Source: Opitutia bacterium UBA7374
GTDB taxonomy: Bacteria > Verrucomicrobiota > Verrucomicrobiia > Opitutales > Coraliomargaritaceae
Reading direction: 5' to 3'
Assembly (NCBI GenBank): GCA_002469895.1
Contig: DKOA01000043.1
Coordinates: 1 to 64,000 of the forward strand
DNA: 64,000 bases
Shown in pieces: positions 1 through 8,343 of this stretch. A program made the position numbers and the translations under genes. Positions within the stretch are counted from its first letter, which is position 1. The number at the start of each line of letters is the position of its first letter. The notes beneath the pieces were generated by a model, which did not search any database, had not been told where the DNA came from, and worked only from the letters and a program-made list of their open reading frames with translations.

Positions 1-10
1 GCTATCTGTT

Positions 11-2077
11 TTAGACTCGAAGGATACGACTCTCATAAGGCGCTAGCTCTATTGTTCCGCTGTAGGTCGTTTGCGGATCCAAATATGCTGCCATCGCTAG
101 CTTCCCGAATTCGACTTCTCGACTCTGATTACTGTAATTGAACAAAAACCCCACCCGACCCTCGGATGAGTCGCGGCAACGAAAGACAACACCCTCCGGC
201 AAATCAAGATCGATACTCCGGCACAACGAAGCCTTTTCCAGCAAGCGGCGATAAAAGGCTAACAAAGCAGGCATTTCAAAACGTGCCGCAAGGTACGAGG
301 CAACCCCGTTCCCATAGTCGTTCTCCGTGATCAGTGCCTCTCCTGCATAAAACTCTGATCCGGCTTGAGCGAGGCTGACAGCCCCGTCCAAATGGATGCG
401 CTCAACCACATCCTTTGCGCTACCCTCAACGGCACCGCGCACCTCTACCCGGGTATCCGCAGGCAGATTGTCCAGCTCCTCATTCCAAATACCAAAAACC
501 GCACGCAGGCTAGCCCCCGGGAACCCGCCCAGATAGCACTTGTTCGACGACTCTACATAAGCCGTTAAGCAAGTCGCTACGACCTGTCCACCCGACTGAA
601 CAAAAGCGCGTATTCGTTCGCCCAATTCCTCACTCAATAAATAAAGAGCAGGCAGCACTAAAACCTTATAGCCACTGAAATCCGAACGGGTAGAGAGCAG
701 ATCCACGGCAATACCACAGCGGGTCAATGCTTCATAGTGATCAAAACAAGTTTCGGTATACAGATCGCTGGGAAAGGGTCCGGTACCCGCCAGTTCTTTC
801 GGTCCGCAGGATGTATTGAGCGCCCATCGGCTCTCCCAGTCATAGATCATGGCCACCTCTGCGACAGGACAATCTCCCTGCACTAAAGATCGGAGTGATG
901 CGAGTTCCGCACCGATCGCCGCACAATCCTGAAAGACCCTTGTACGGTTGCTACCATCGTGGTCTACGACTGCACCGTGGTATTTTTCAAAGCCACCCCG
1001 ACCCTTGCGCCATTGGAAATAATGAACCGTACTGGCTCCATTAGCCACTGCCTGTAAAACTTCCTGCCGATGAGCTCCCGGTCGTTTCAATTTGTTAATA
1101 CCGCCCCAGTTGACCGAACTGGGTGAACACTCGAGTAACATCCACGGCTTCCCGCCGCTCATCCCCCGCATCAGACTATGAATAAAATCGGCGCGTATGG
1201 CATGTTGCCAAGTATTTGCACGATCATCCGGTAAAGGATACAAATCATTTGCGATCTGGTCTACATGCTCCGCCCACTGCCAATAGTTTGTCCCCTCATG
1301 AGTACCCATGAAATTTGTCGTACAGGGTATATCCGGAGTCAGTTCGCGCAGAGGCACCATTTCTTCGCGCATAAAGGATACATGCTGGTCATTGACAAAG
1401 CGTAGCCAGTCCAACTGCAAACCATCCATGCTTAGGTCATTGGTCTGAATCTGCGACCAATCAGTGAAGGTATGATTCCAAAAGGCAGACCACCACGCCT
1501 CATTTAAGGCATCCAGAGTGCCATAGCGTGCCTTCAGCCAAGCCTGAAATGCGGCCCGGCAGCTCTGACAATGACACTCGCCGCTATATTCATTACTGAC
1601 ATGCCAAAGCGCTAGGGCCGGATGCTTCTGATAGCGTTGAGCCAAGCGGGTATTGATGGCACGGGCCTTTTCGCGATAGACCGGAGAACTTAAGCAATGG
1701 TTATGCCGCCAACCGGAAGGCTCTCGTTTACCCGCTTTATCGACCCGGCGCACTTCCGGATATTTCTCCGAAAGCCACATCGGCTTGCTCCCGCTCGGGG
1801 TAGCCAGAAAAACAAACATTCCCGCCTCGGCAAAACGATCCATCACCCGGTCCAACCAGGCAAACTCGTAAATGCCCTCTTCGGGCTCCAAGGAAGTCCA
1901 GGAAAATATGCCAACAGATGCCGAAGTAACACCGGCCTCCTTCATCAGTTCGATATCACGCTCCAGTACATCCGGGCATGCCTGCCACTGGTCGGGATTA
2001 TAATCCGCCCCGTAGAAAAGACGCTCTTGTCGAGGGATCGCTGTCTTGACGTAGTCCATGTTCAGACAAATAGACAA
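11..2077 (-). CDS. GH42 family beta-galactosidase
   Basis: Predicted to release terminal beta-D-galactose from galactan oligosaccharides. At 688 residues it has the usual GH42 length. The TIM barrel occupies roughly residues 15-400, with the acid/base Glu163 in a SNEYSG motif and the likely nucleophile Glu316 in LLECSPSS. The four zinc-type cysteines of many GH42 enzymes are present (Cys128 and the C-x-C-x-x-C at 168-173). The trimerisation-like domain and a small C-terminal beta domain follow. There is no signal peptide, so it probably acts in the cytoplasm. It is the last gene of the minus-strand operon and starts 6 bases after the beta-helix gene. Met7 is an alternative start. Family assignment is firm; the exact linkage is inferred from neighbours. 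Confidence 0.9.
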   Translation of the reverse strand: MSICLNMDYVKTAIPRQERLFYGADYNPDQWQACPDVLERDIELMKEAGVTSASVGIFSWTSLEPEEGIYEFAWLDRVMDRFAEAGMFVFLATPSGSKPMWLSEKYPEVRRVDKAGKREPSGWRHNHCLSSPVYREKARAINTRLAQRYQKHPALALWHVSNEYSGECHCQSCRAAFQAWLKARYGTLDALNEAWWSAFWNHTFTDWSQIQTNDLSMDGLQLDWLRFVNDQHVSFMREEMVPLRELTPDIPCTTNFMGTHEGTNYWQWAEHVDQIANDLYPLPDDRANTWQHAIRADFIHSLMRGMSGGKPWMLLECSPSSVNWGGINKLKRPGAHRQEVLQAVANGASTVHYFQWRKGRGGFEKYHGAVVDHDGSNRTRVFQDCAAIGAELASLRSLVQGDCPVAEVAMIYDWESRWALNTSCGPKELAGTGPFPSDLYTETCFDHYEALTRCGIAVDLLSTRSDFSGYKVLVLPALYLLSEELGERIRAFVQSGGQVVATCLTAYVESSNKCYLGGFPGASLRAVFGIWNEELDNLPADTRVEVRGAVEGSAKDVVERIHLDGAVSLAQAGSEFYAGEALITENDYGNGVASYLAARFEMPALLAFYRRLLEKASLCRSIDLDLPEGVVFRCRDSSEGRVGFLFNYSNQSREVEFGKLAMAAYLDPQTTYSGTIELAPYESRILRV

Positions 2078-2083
2078 CCCAGC

Positions 2084-3616
2084 TTATAATGCAGACTCGA
2101 GTTCAGACCAGTAGCGTGAGCCCATGAGGAATTGATGCATCTTGTCGAAATTGTTCCGAATCTCCGGATAGGGGTCAAAGCGCTTAATCAGCGAGCGCAG
2201 TGTCTCCTCTTCATCCAGCATTTGCATGCCGGGCTCTACATGTGGTTGGTCCTTGTAACCGGCGACCTTCGAGTACCCATTGCCCCGAAAGGTAAATGTG
2301 TCTCGGTTGATTGCTTTCATCGCTTTCCAGAGACCTACACTGCTGCTATCCCAAGTGCCCTGGTAGATCCGGGCTACTCCGGTTGTGTAGAAGAGATTCC
2401 CCGTCACTTCAACCGACTGGGCGTGACGTCCGGCATCCCAAGGCGTATCAACGATCAACTGTAATTCATCCTCAATCGTATTATAGATGATATTGCCCTG
2501 AATCTTCACATTCTCGATCGGCCCATTGAAAACAAATCCACGAACGTGATCATTAAAACTGATATTATGGCGAATGATCGTGTTCAGGTTACCGATCGAC
2601 TGCCCCGAGTCCTGATGCTTGGACCAATTGCAAATGAGAAAAAAGCCACCGGCGTTGTTCCCACTTAGATTGTACTCAAAGAGCGTTCCATCGCAGTTGA
2701 AATCCGAATCAAAACCCTGACCGTCAAAGACCCCCGCGTAGCCCCATACCTCATTAAAGCGAACGTGGGTATTTTTACTGCTCCATGGCCAAATGCCGAC
2801 ACTTGGACCGGCATACTCCGCCACTACCCGTTCCCCAATATTATTAATGCGCTGCCGGGCACGGTAGAGGCGATTAAACTCGACCAAGGCTCCGTCTGTA
2901 CCAATTGGGACAATCCCATCGCCACCAATATCTTCGAGCAGATTTCCCCGAATCACCACGTTGGTGCTTAAATTAGATAAGTCATCCCATGGATCCATCA
3001 TACCCTTAATGGCATCTCGGTCACACCGCAGTATGTGGCAGTTTTCGATCAATAAACCGTCAATCCGTGTGGCCTGGTTTTTCCCAATAACTTCCCAACG
3101 AATGCCGGATCCGCCGCCTTTTGCTTTGCTTACCGATCCATTGACGTCGCGCACGGTCAGATTGCGTAAGACGATGTTTCCGTAGACGCCACCGCCATTT
3201 GCCCGTACGAGCACGCCTCGCCGCTTAGCTTCCGGCTCGACTCCTGTGTTGGTAATTTCGATACCATCGACAATCCAGTGAGAAACATTCTCCAGGAAAA
3301 AAGCGGACTTATGCTGGCCTTGGGCGGCAATTTGCGGCTTTGGGCCTTCCCCATAACGAGTCACTTGAATCGGGTTACCTTTGTCACCGGAAGCGGAAGA
3401 ATAAAATTGCCCGCGAAAAGTCTCACCCGCCCGTAAATAAATTGTATCGCCCGGCTCTAAAACAGCCTTTTTTAAACGTTGCAGGCTTTTCCAGGCAGTT
3501 GCCTCACTCAAGCCATTGGCCTTATCTGAACCATTAGATGCATCCAGATAATAATCCGCAGCAGGCAGGGCTGCTAACGAAAGAAAGAATAGAAAAAATA
3601 GTCGCAATTTCATCAT
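2084..3616 (-). CDS. secreted right-handed parallel beta-helix protein, possible polysaccharide-active enzyme
   Basis: Function not established. I start it at the tandem ATG ATG (3616) because a GGAAATTTTTAGGT stretch precedes it and a clear Sec signal peptide follows (KLRLFFLFFLSLAALPAADYY). This also leaves a 13-base gap to the kinase gene upstream. The roughly 510-residue product opens with the YYLDASNGSD-type lead-in common to beta-helix proteins. It continues with many short N-I/V-x-I-x-x-N coils (about residues 90-430) and ends in a short helical tail. Beta-helix folds occur in GH82 iota-carrageenases, GH120 and many polysaccharide lyases, but no family catalytic signature is obvious to me. 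Its place between sugar-acid enzymes and a galactosidase suggests it acts on the same polymer outside the cytoplasm. Confidence 0.75.
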   Translation of the reverse strand: MMKLRLFFLFFLSLAALPAADYYLDASNGSDKANGLSEATAWKSLQRLKKAVLEPGDTIYLRAGETFRGQFYSSASGDKGNPIQVTRYGEGPKPQIAAQGQHKSAFFLENVSHWIVDGIEITNTGVEPEAKRRGVLVRANGGGVYGNIVLRNLTVRDVNGSVSKAKGGGSGIRWEVIGKNQATRIDGLLIENCHILRCDRDAIKGMMDPWDDLSNLSTNVVIRGNLLEDIGGDGIVPIGTDGALVEFNRLYRARQRINNIGERVVAEYAGPSVGIWPWSSKNTHVRFNEVWGYAGVFDGQGFDSDFNCDGTLFEYNLSGNNAGGFFLICNWSKHQDSGQSIGNLNTIIRHNISFNDHVRGFVFNGPIENVKIQGNIIYNTIEDELQLIVDTPWDAGRHAQSVEVTGNLFYTTGVARIYQGTWDSSSVGLWKAMKAINRDTFTFRGNGYSKVAGYKDQPHVEPGMQMLDEEETLRSLIKRFDPYPEIRNNFDKMHQFLMGSRYWSELESAL

Positions 3617-3629
3617 ACCTAAAAATTTC

Positions 3630-4721
3630 CTAGCGCTGCACCCGTCCCGATGCGTTGCCACGCATCAATGCCTCGACCTCCTTGCCTGAGTTGTAATTAA
3701 AATCACCTTTGATCGAGTGTGCCAAACAGGAGGCTGCCACCGCAAAATCCACTTGTTCTTGTCGACTCTTATAATCGCCGCAGCTCATTGCATAAATCAG
3801 ACCGGCGGCAAACGAATCCCCACCACCGACACGGTCCACAATGTTGCGAATTTCATAGGGTTGATACTGCTCGCCATTCATCGGTGCAAAAACAGCCGCA
3901 TCCTGGTTCCCATCATATAGCATGGCACCCCAGTTATTATGACTGGCGGAAAGACTCTCGCGAAGCGTAATAGCCACCGTGTCCACCTTACTGAAACGGG
4001 AAGCAATCTGCCGGGCCACTTCGGGATAGCGATCGACCTGCAGGCTGCCTGCATGGACGTCCGTTTCTCCGGCATGAATATCGAGAACATCCGCAGCATC
4101 CTCCTCATTACCGATGACAACATTCACCTGTTCCAGAAAGCTCGGCATAACACTGCGAGCTAAGCTTTGGGCATCTGTGCCCGGGCGCCAGCGCCAGAGA
4201 TTCTTTCGAAAGTTTAGATCGCAGGAAACTTTTACCCCTGCCGCTTGTGCTTTCTCTGCAGCCATCTGGGCAGCCGCTGCTGCTGCCTCCGATATGGCCA
4301 AAGTAATGCCGGAAATATGCAGCCACTGTGCATCTGCAATAATAGCATCCCAATCGTAGGCATCGCCGGGGCAAATCGATACCGCGCTATGCTCCCGGTC
4401 ATAAATCACCCGACTGGGACGTTGGTTTGCCCCGGTCTCTACGTAATAGACCCCAAAGCGCCCTTCAGGTCGACGCAGTACACTGCTCACATCCACCTGA
4501 AAGCCCCGCATCTGCCGGAGGAAAGCTTCTGTTAAAGCGTTCTCCGGTAGGGCCGTAACATAGCGCGAGGCGCCGCCAAACATAGCGACCGATGCAGCCA
4601 CAGAGCTTTCGGCTCCTCCAAAAGTCAGATCCATCCCACCCGGACAAACTTGCTCGAAGCGATAATTTCCTGAGGGTGCCAAGCGCACCATAACTTCACC
4701 AAAAGTAACAACCTTTTTCAT
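3630..4721 (-). CDS. PfkB-family sugar kinase, likely 2-keto-3-deoxy-galactonate/gluconate kinase
   Basis: Predicted to phosphorylate a 2-keto-3-deoxy sugar acid with ATP in the cytoplasm, feeding the aldolase encoded just upstream in the operon. The PfkB fold is complete: an N-terminal FGEVMVRLAP strand, the substrate-binding FGGAESSVA region near residue 35, and the anion-hole motif RVGGGDSFAAG around 298-307 with catalytic base Asp302. At 363 residues it is a little longer than typical KDG kinases (about 310-340). It lies 15 bases downstream of the aldolase gene. Substrate stereochemistry (galacto or gluco) cannot be read from sequence; operon context favours the 3,6-anhydrogalactose route. 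Confidence 0.88.
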   Translation of the reverse strand: MKKVVTFGEVMVRLAPSGNYRFEQVCPGGMDLTFGGAESSVAASVAMFGGASRYVTALPENALTEAFLRQMRGFQVDVSSVLRRPEGRFGVYYVETGANQRPSRVIYDREHSAVSICPGDAYDWDAIIADAQWLHISGITLAISEAAAAAAQMAAEKAQAAGVKVSCDLNFRKNLWRWRPGTDAQSLARSVMPSFLEQVNVVIGNEEDAADVLDIHAGETDVHAGSLQVDRYPEVARQIASRFSKVDTVAITLRESLSASHNNWGAMLYDGNQDAAVFAPMNGEQYQPYEIRNIVDRVGGGDSFAAGLIYAMSCGDYKSRQEQVDFAVAASCLAHSIKGDFNYNSGKEVEALMRGNASGRVQR

Positions 4722-4736
4722 AGATAAACTCTTCCG

Positions 4737-5378
4737 TTACACGCCCATCACGGCGGCAGCGCGTTGCTTGATTCCCGACCAGTCGCCGGTAGAAATTGCA
4801 TCGGCTTTGGCGATCCATGATCCACCAACTGCCAGAATACAGGATTCTTTCAAATAGTTTTCGGCATTATCCGCATGCAACCCGCCCAATGGAATAAACT
4901 GCAGACCCAAATGTGCGTACGGCGCCTGCATGCTCTTGAGATAACCAATGCCACCCATCGGCTCGGCCGGGAAAAATTTGAGGATATCACAATCGTACTC
5001 AAGCGCTGCTTCAATCTCACTGGGGGTAGCGACCCCCGGAGCAAAAGGCATCTTCGCAGTCAGTGCAGCCTCGATCACGCGTCGATTTAGCCCCGGAGCG
5101 ACGGCACAGACCGCACCCACATCTTGCACCTGCTTCACTTGCTCCGGAGTAATTACGGTGCCAGCCATAATCATGAGCTGCGGGTAGCTATTGGCGATTG
5201 CCTTCATCGCATCGAGTGCTGCCGGTGTGCGCAGTGTGATTTCAACACACTCAATGCCCCCGGCAATCAATGCTTCGGCCAAAGGCTTGGCCTGATCGAC
5301 CTCTTCAATCGTGACCGTTGCGACGGCACGACTGGCTGTTAATCGACTGCGTATTTCGCCTGTAAATAGTGACTTCAT
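4737..5378 (-). CDS. KDPG/KDPGal aldolase (Eda family)
   Basis: Class I aldolase expected to split 2-keto-3-deoxy-6-phosphogalactonate or -gluconate into pyruvate and glyceraldehyde-3-phosphate. The 213 residues match the family length. The catalytic glutamate is Glu46 in VEITLRT and the Schiff-base lysine is Lys134 in ILKFFPAE, the same positions (within one residue) as in E. coli Eda. The phosphate-binding GGSW segment is near residue 180. The gene sits 26 bases after the enolase-family gene and 15 bases before the kinase, so the last two steps of the pathway are adjacent. Family assignment is very secure; the sugar epimer is inferred. Confidence 0.93.
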   Translation of the reverse strand: MKSLFTGEIRSRLTASRAVATVTIEEVDQAKPLAEALIAGGIECVEITLRTPAALDAMKAIANSYPQLMIMAGTVITPEQVKQVQDVGAVCAVAPGLNRRVIEAALTAKMPFAPGVATPSEIEAALEYDCDILKFFPAEPMGGIGYLKSMQAPYAHLGLQFIPLGGLHADNAENYLKESCILAVGGSWIAKADAISTGDWSGIKQRAAAVMGV

Positions 5379-5404
5379 AATGGATCTATAGTTGGATTTC
5401 CCCT

Positions 5405-6559
5405 TTATCCGTCTCCTCGCAGGATAAAAGGATCCATTGCTGCTTCATCGACGCTGACTCCCAGACCGGGTAAATCGTTGAAGTGCAATTTGCCGTCCCT
5501 GACTTCGTGCGCCTCAGAGAAAATGCTATCCCGCACAGGATGTTCCGTTTGATCCATCTCCAGATAAATCGATCGGCGCTCAAATCGGCCGGGATTCTGC
5601 GGCAGCATGGATATTGCCGAAGCTGCCACGGCCTGGTTCACCTTTAAGCCCCAACAATGGGGCACGACATCCGCATGTGCGGCAGATGCAAGTGCGACAA
5701 TCTTCTGGAATTCGCTAAGCCCTCCACAATAGGCAATATCCGGCTGGAAAATGTCCAGACTCTTTGTCTGGGCCAATCGTTGGAAACCGAACCGAGTCTG
5801 TTCACACTCTCCGGACGCGATGGGCACAGCTGTGGAAGCACGCAAAGCAGCCATATCGTCATAATTGTCCGGCGCCAACGGTTCTTCAAACCAACTGTAA
5901 TTAAGCGACTCCAACAAACGGGCCATAGCAAAGGCTTCTTTAAAGTTGTAGGCATGATTGGCATCAGCGGCGATAAAGGTATCGGGGAAACGAGCCCGGA
6001 ACTGTTTCACCAAAGCCCGGTCGAATTCCGGATTTTTGCCGATCTTGACCTTTAAAAAAGTGTAACCGGCAGCGACATAACCAGCCGCCTCTTCGAGCAA
6101 CTCTTTGAGCATTTCAATTTCCGGCTTATCGTCTCGGTAGTACATGCCCGTAGCATAACACGGTATCGGTTCGTCGGTGCCACCCAAAAGAATCCGTACC
6201 GGAACTTGCAGAGCTTTGCCTTTAATGTCCCACAAAGCGATATCCAGGCCGGAGATCGCCGCCATAAAAATACCGCTGCGGTTAAAATCGAGGTAAGCCC
6301 GCCATAATACATCCCAAACATACTCGTTCTGTAGTGGGTTCGCCCCTAGGAGCCGTGGTGCAAAGTGCTGTTCAATGGCCGTCGCGATGGCCTCGTTAGG
6401 CCCATAACATTCTCCCCAACCAACGGTGCCGTCTTCACAGGTAATTTTGACCAGACAGTTATTCTTGGCAGTGTAATACCATTGAGAGAAACCGATAGAA
6501 CGATGCAAATCAGTGCGCAATGGAAAGCATTGGATGTCGGCAATCTTCATCTGAATCAT
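5405..6559 (-). CDS. enolase-superfamily (MR/MLE) enzyme, candidate 3,6-anhydrogalactonate cycloisomerase
   Basis: Mandelate racemase-type enolase-superfamily member of 384 residues with every active-site element visible: the K-x-K bases Lys170 and Lys172, metal ligands Asp199, Glu225 and Glu251, and the His301/Asp274 dyad (PHCWG and QPDIAYCGG). Such enzymes abstract a proton alpha to a carboxylate. Known members include sugar-acid dehydratases and the 3,6-anhydrogalactonate cycloisomerases of agar and carrageenan degraders. The companion genes (aldehyde dehydrogenase before, kinase and aldolase after) favour the cycloisomerase role, giving 2-keto-3-deoxy-galactonate. A D-galactonate dehydratase is the main alternative. 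Its ATG overlaps the preceding stop by four bases (ATGA), implying translational coupling. Confidence 0.85.
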   Translation of the reverse strand: MIQMKIADIQCFPLRTDLHRSIGFSQWYYTAKNNCLVKITCEDGTVGWGECYGPNEAIATAIEQHFAPRLLGANPLQNEYVWDVLWRAYLDFNRSGIFMAAISGLDIALWDIKGKALQVPVRILLGGTDEPIPCYATGMYYRDDKPEIEMLKELLEEAAGYVAAGYTFLKVKIGKNPEFDRALVKQFRARFPDTFIAADANHAYNFKEAFAMARLLESLNYSWFEEPLAPDNYDDMAALRASTAVPIASGECEQTRFGFQRLAQTKSLDIFQPDIAYCGGLSEFQKIVALASAAHADVVPHCWGLKVNQAVAASAISMLPQNPGRFERRSIYLEMDQTEHPVRDSIFSEAHEVRDGKLHFNDLPGLGVSVDEAAMDPFILRGDG

Positions 6560-7968
6560 CGTTTGATAGAGATGCGCTTGGTATCGAAGTAATCTTCCAG
6601 CGCGAGACGGCTAACGTCCTTACCAAAGCCACTCTGCTTCAGTCCACCATGGGGCAACTGTAGCGAATAATAAACTTCATTAATCAGAATATTACCGAAG
6701 AGCAGACGCTTTTCAGCCTCCATCGCACGGCGAATACTTTCTGTGTATAAGTAGGCGGAAAGCCCGTACTGCGTATCATTGGCTAAGGCAAAGATATCGT
6801 CCGCATCAGTAAACGGTATAACCGGCATAATAGGGCCGAATATTTCTTCGCAGGTCAGCTTTGAGCCCCTCGCAACATCCTTAATCAGTGTGGGCTGTAA
6901 AAAATACCCCGGACGATCCGCTGCTTGACCACCCGTAACAATGGTACCGCCATGCATTTCCGGGCGACAGAAAGCAACCATCTGCTCCAGACTTGCTTCA
7001 GTACAGAGTGGACTGAGTTCCGGCCCATCACCGGGATCACCAAGATAGCGATAGCTCTCCATTAACGATGTAGCCTTTTCAATGAAAACATCATAGATTG
7101 ACTGGTGCACGAATACACGGTTTGGAGCGACACAGATCTGCCCTGCGTTCGCTAATTTGAGTCCCACGATATCCGCTACAGCAGCATCCAAATCGGCATC
7201 AGGAAAAACCAGAACCGGTGCGTCGCCCCCCAATTCTAAGGAAAATCGCTTCACACTGGACGGTGAATGTTCAATCAGTTTTTTCCCTGCCAGAGTCGAG
7301 CCAATCATTGTCAATAAGCGGGGAATCCGACTTTGCGCCATCGCTGGAATGACCACTCTACCCGAACCACAGACAAAATGAACAGTACCATCCGGAAAAC
7401 CCACTTCATCGATTAACTCGGCCACCCGCATCGAAGACATGGGGGTCCGTTCGCTGATCTTAAATACCGAAGCACAGCCACTGGCCAAGGCTGGCCCCAA
7501 CTTGTAGCCGAGGTTGAGAAGTGGGAAATTCCAAGTCAGCACGCCGGCGACTACCCCGATGGGCTGAAAAGAAAGAAAATTGAAGTGGCCATCATCGTAA
7601 TCCGGGATCGTTTCCCCGTAGTGGCGCTTTACCTCCTCAACGTAATATCCCAGACAATCCACCAACATGTTGAAATCATAGCTGGCGATGTCCTGAGTCT
7701 TACCCGTTTCAGCAACCAGAAGAGCGACGATTTCCTCCTCCGCTGCTTTGAGTTTTGCGATCAGGCAATCAATCAGAGACTTTCGCTGGTTGATCGTCAG
7801 CGCACCGTAGACCGATGCGGCCGCCTCTGCGCTTTCCAGAGCACGGGTGACGTCTCCTTCACTCGCCATGGCTACACGAGCAATAGACTCGCCCGTAGCC
7901 GGATTGAACACAGCAGACGAAGATTCACTATCCAGCCATTGGTTGGCAACGTAGTTACGTATATTCAT
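6556..7968 (-). CDS. NAD(P)-dependent aldehyde dehydrogenase, candidate 3,6-anhydrogalactose dehydrogenase
   Basis: First gene of the minus-strand operon. A 470-residue ALDH-superfamily enzyme of the lactaldehyde/succinate-semialdehyde type. Visible catalytic residues are Asn147 in TWNFP, the general base Glu245 in LELGGDAP and the nucleophile Cys279 in NAGQICVAPNR. It lacks a signal peptide and acts in the cytoplasm. In carrageenan and agar degraders an ALDH-family enzyme oxidises the free aldehyde of 3,6-anhydrogalactose to 3,6-anhydrogalactonate, and the next gene here encodes the enzyme type that would use that product. Lactaldehyde oxidation (from fucose or rhamnose) is the alternative, but no fucose isomerase, kinase or aldolase is in the window. 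Confidence 0.85.
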   Translation of the reverse strand: MNIRNYVANQWLDSESSSAVFNPATGESIARVAMASEGDVTRALESAEAAASVYGALTINQRKSLIDCLIAKLKAAEEEIVALLVAETGKTQDIASYDFNMLVDCLGYYVEEVKRHYGETIPDYDDGHFNFLSFQPIGVVAGVLTWNFPLLNLGYKLGPALASGCASVFKISERTPMSSMRVAELIDEVGFPDGTVHFVCGSGRVVIPAMAQSRIPRLLTMIGSTLAGKKLIEHSPSSVKRFSLELGGDAPVLVFPDADLDAAVADIVGLKLANAGQICVAPNRVFVHQSIYDVFIEKATSLMESYRYLGDPGDGPELSPLCTEASLEQMVAFCRPEMHGGTIVTGGQAADRPGYFLQPTLIKDVARGSKLTCEEIFGPIMPVIPFTDADDIFALANDTQYGLSAYLYTESIRRAMEAEKRLLFGNILINEVYYSLQLPHGGLKQSGFGKDVSRLALEDYFDTKRISIKR

Positions 7969-8343
7969 ATACAGATCTTATTAAAGGTAGTCGGGCAACG
8001 GTCACAATAAAGGATTCGCAGAATGTTGTTATTTAAACAGTAAACGGAAATAGAAGCGTTCGCTAATAAGTCAGATTCATTCGCATCCGAATAACAAAAA
8101 GACGGACAGGATCTCTCGCCGAGCAGTCGATAACACGCAAATCCTGTTATTGTAGTCATTTCGCCGATTCATCAATCCCAGAAGGACGGACTTTCATTTT
8201 GTAGAACACCGGCCGCCAATAACAGAAGAAAAATATTCGACGATAGATGAGACGGCCTGAAAAACCCGTAGAAAAACAAATCACAAGCTTGTAAGAACGC
8301 AATATTCGCCAAATCGTATAAGATGATTGTTTAGTACGCTTAC
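7969..8343. promoter_or_regulatory. divergent promoter region between the sugar-acid operon and the sulfatase/AraC operon
   Basis: A 375-base gene-free stretch lying between the ATG of the aldehyde dehydrogenase (minus) and the first plus-strand gene. It must hold the promoters of both operons. A direct repeat AATATTCG(A/C)C begins at 8232 and again at 8301, 69 bases apart. These could be half-sites for the AraC regulator at 10542, but the motif is short and AT-rich. I could not place convincing -35/-10 boxes. Confidence 0.5.

Noticed and set aside
3630..7968. D-galactonate (DeLey-Doudoroff) pathway as the explanation of the operon
   Set aside because: Not excluded, but that route starts from a galactose dehydrogenase and lactonase, which are absent, and does not need an aldehyde dehydrogenase. 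The anhydrogalactose route explains all four genes.
3630..7968. Fucose or rhamnose catabolism, with the ALDH as a lactaldehyde dehydrogenase
   Set aside because: No fucose/rhamnose isomerase, kinase or class II aldolase in the window, and no GH29, GH95 or GH107-type fucosidase was recognised.
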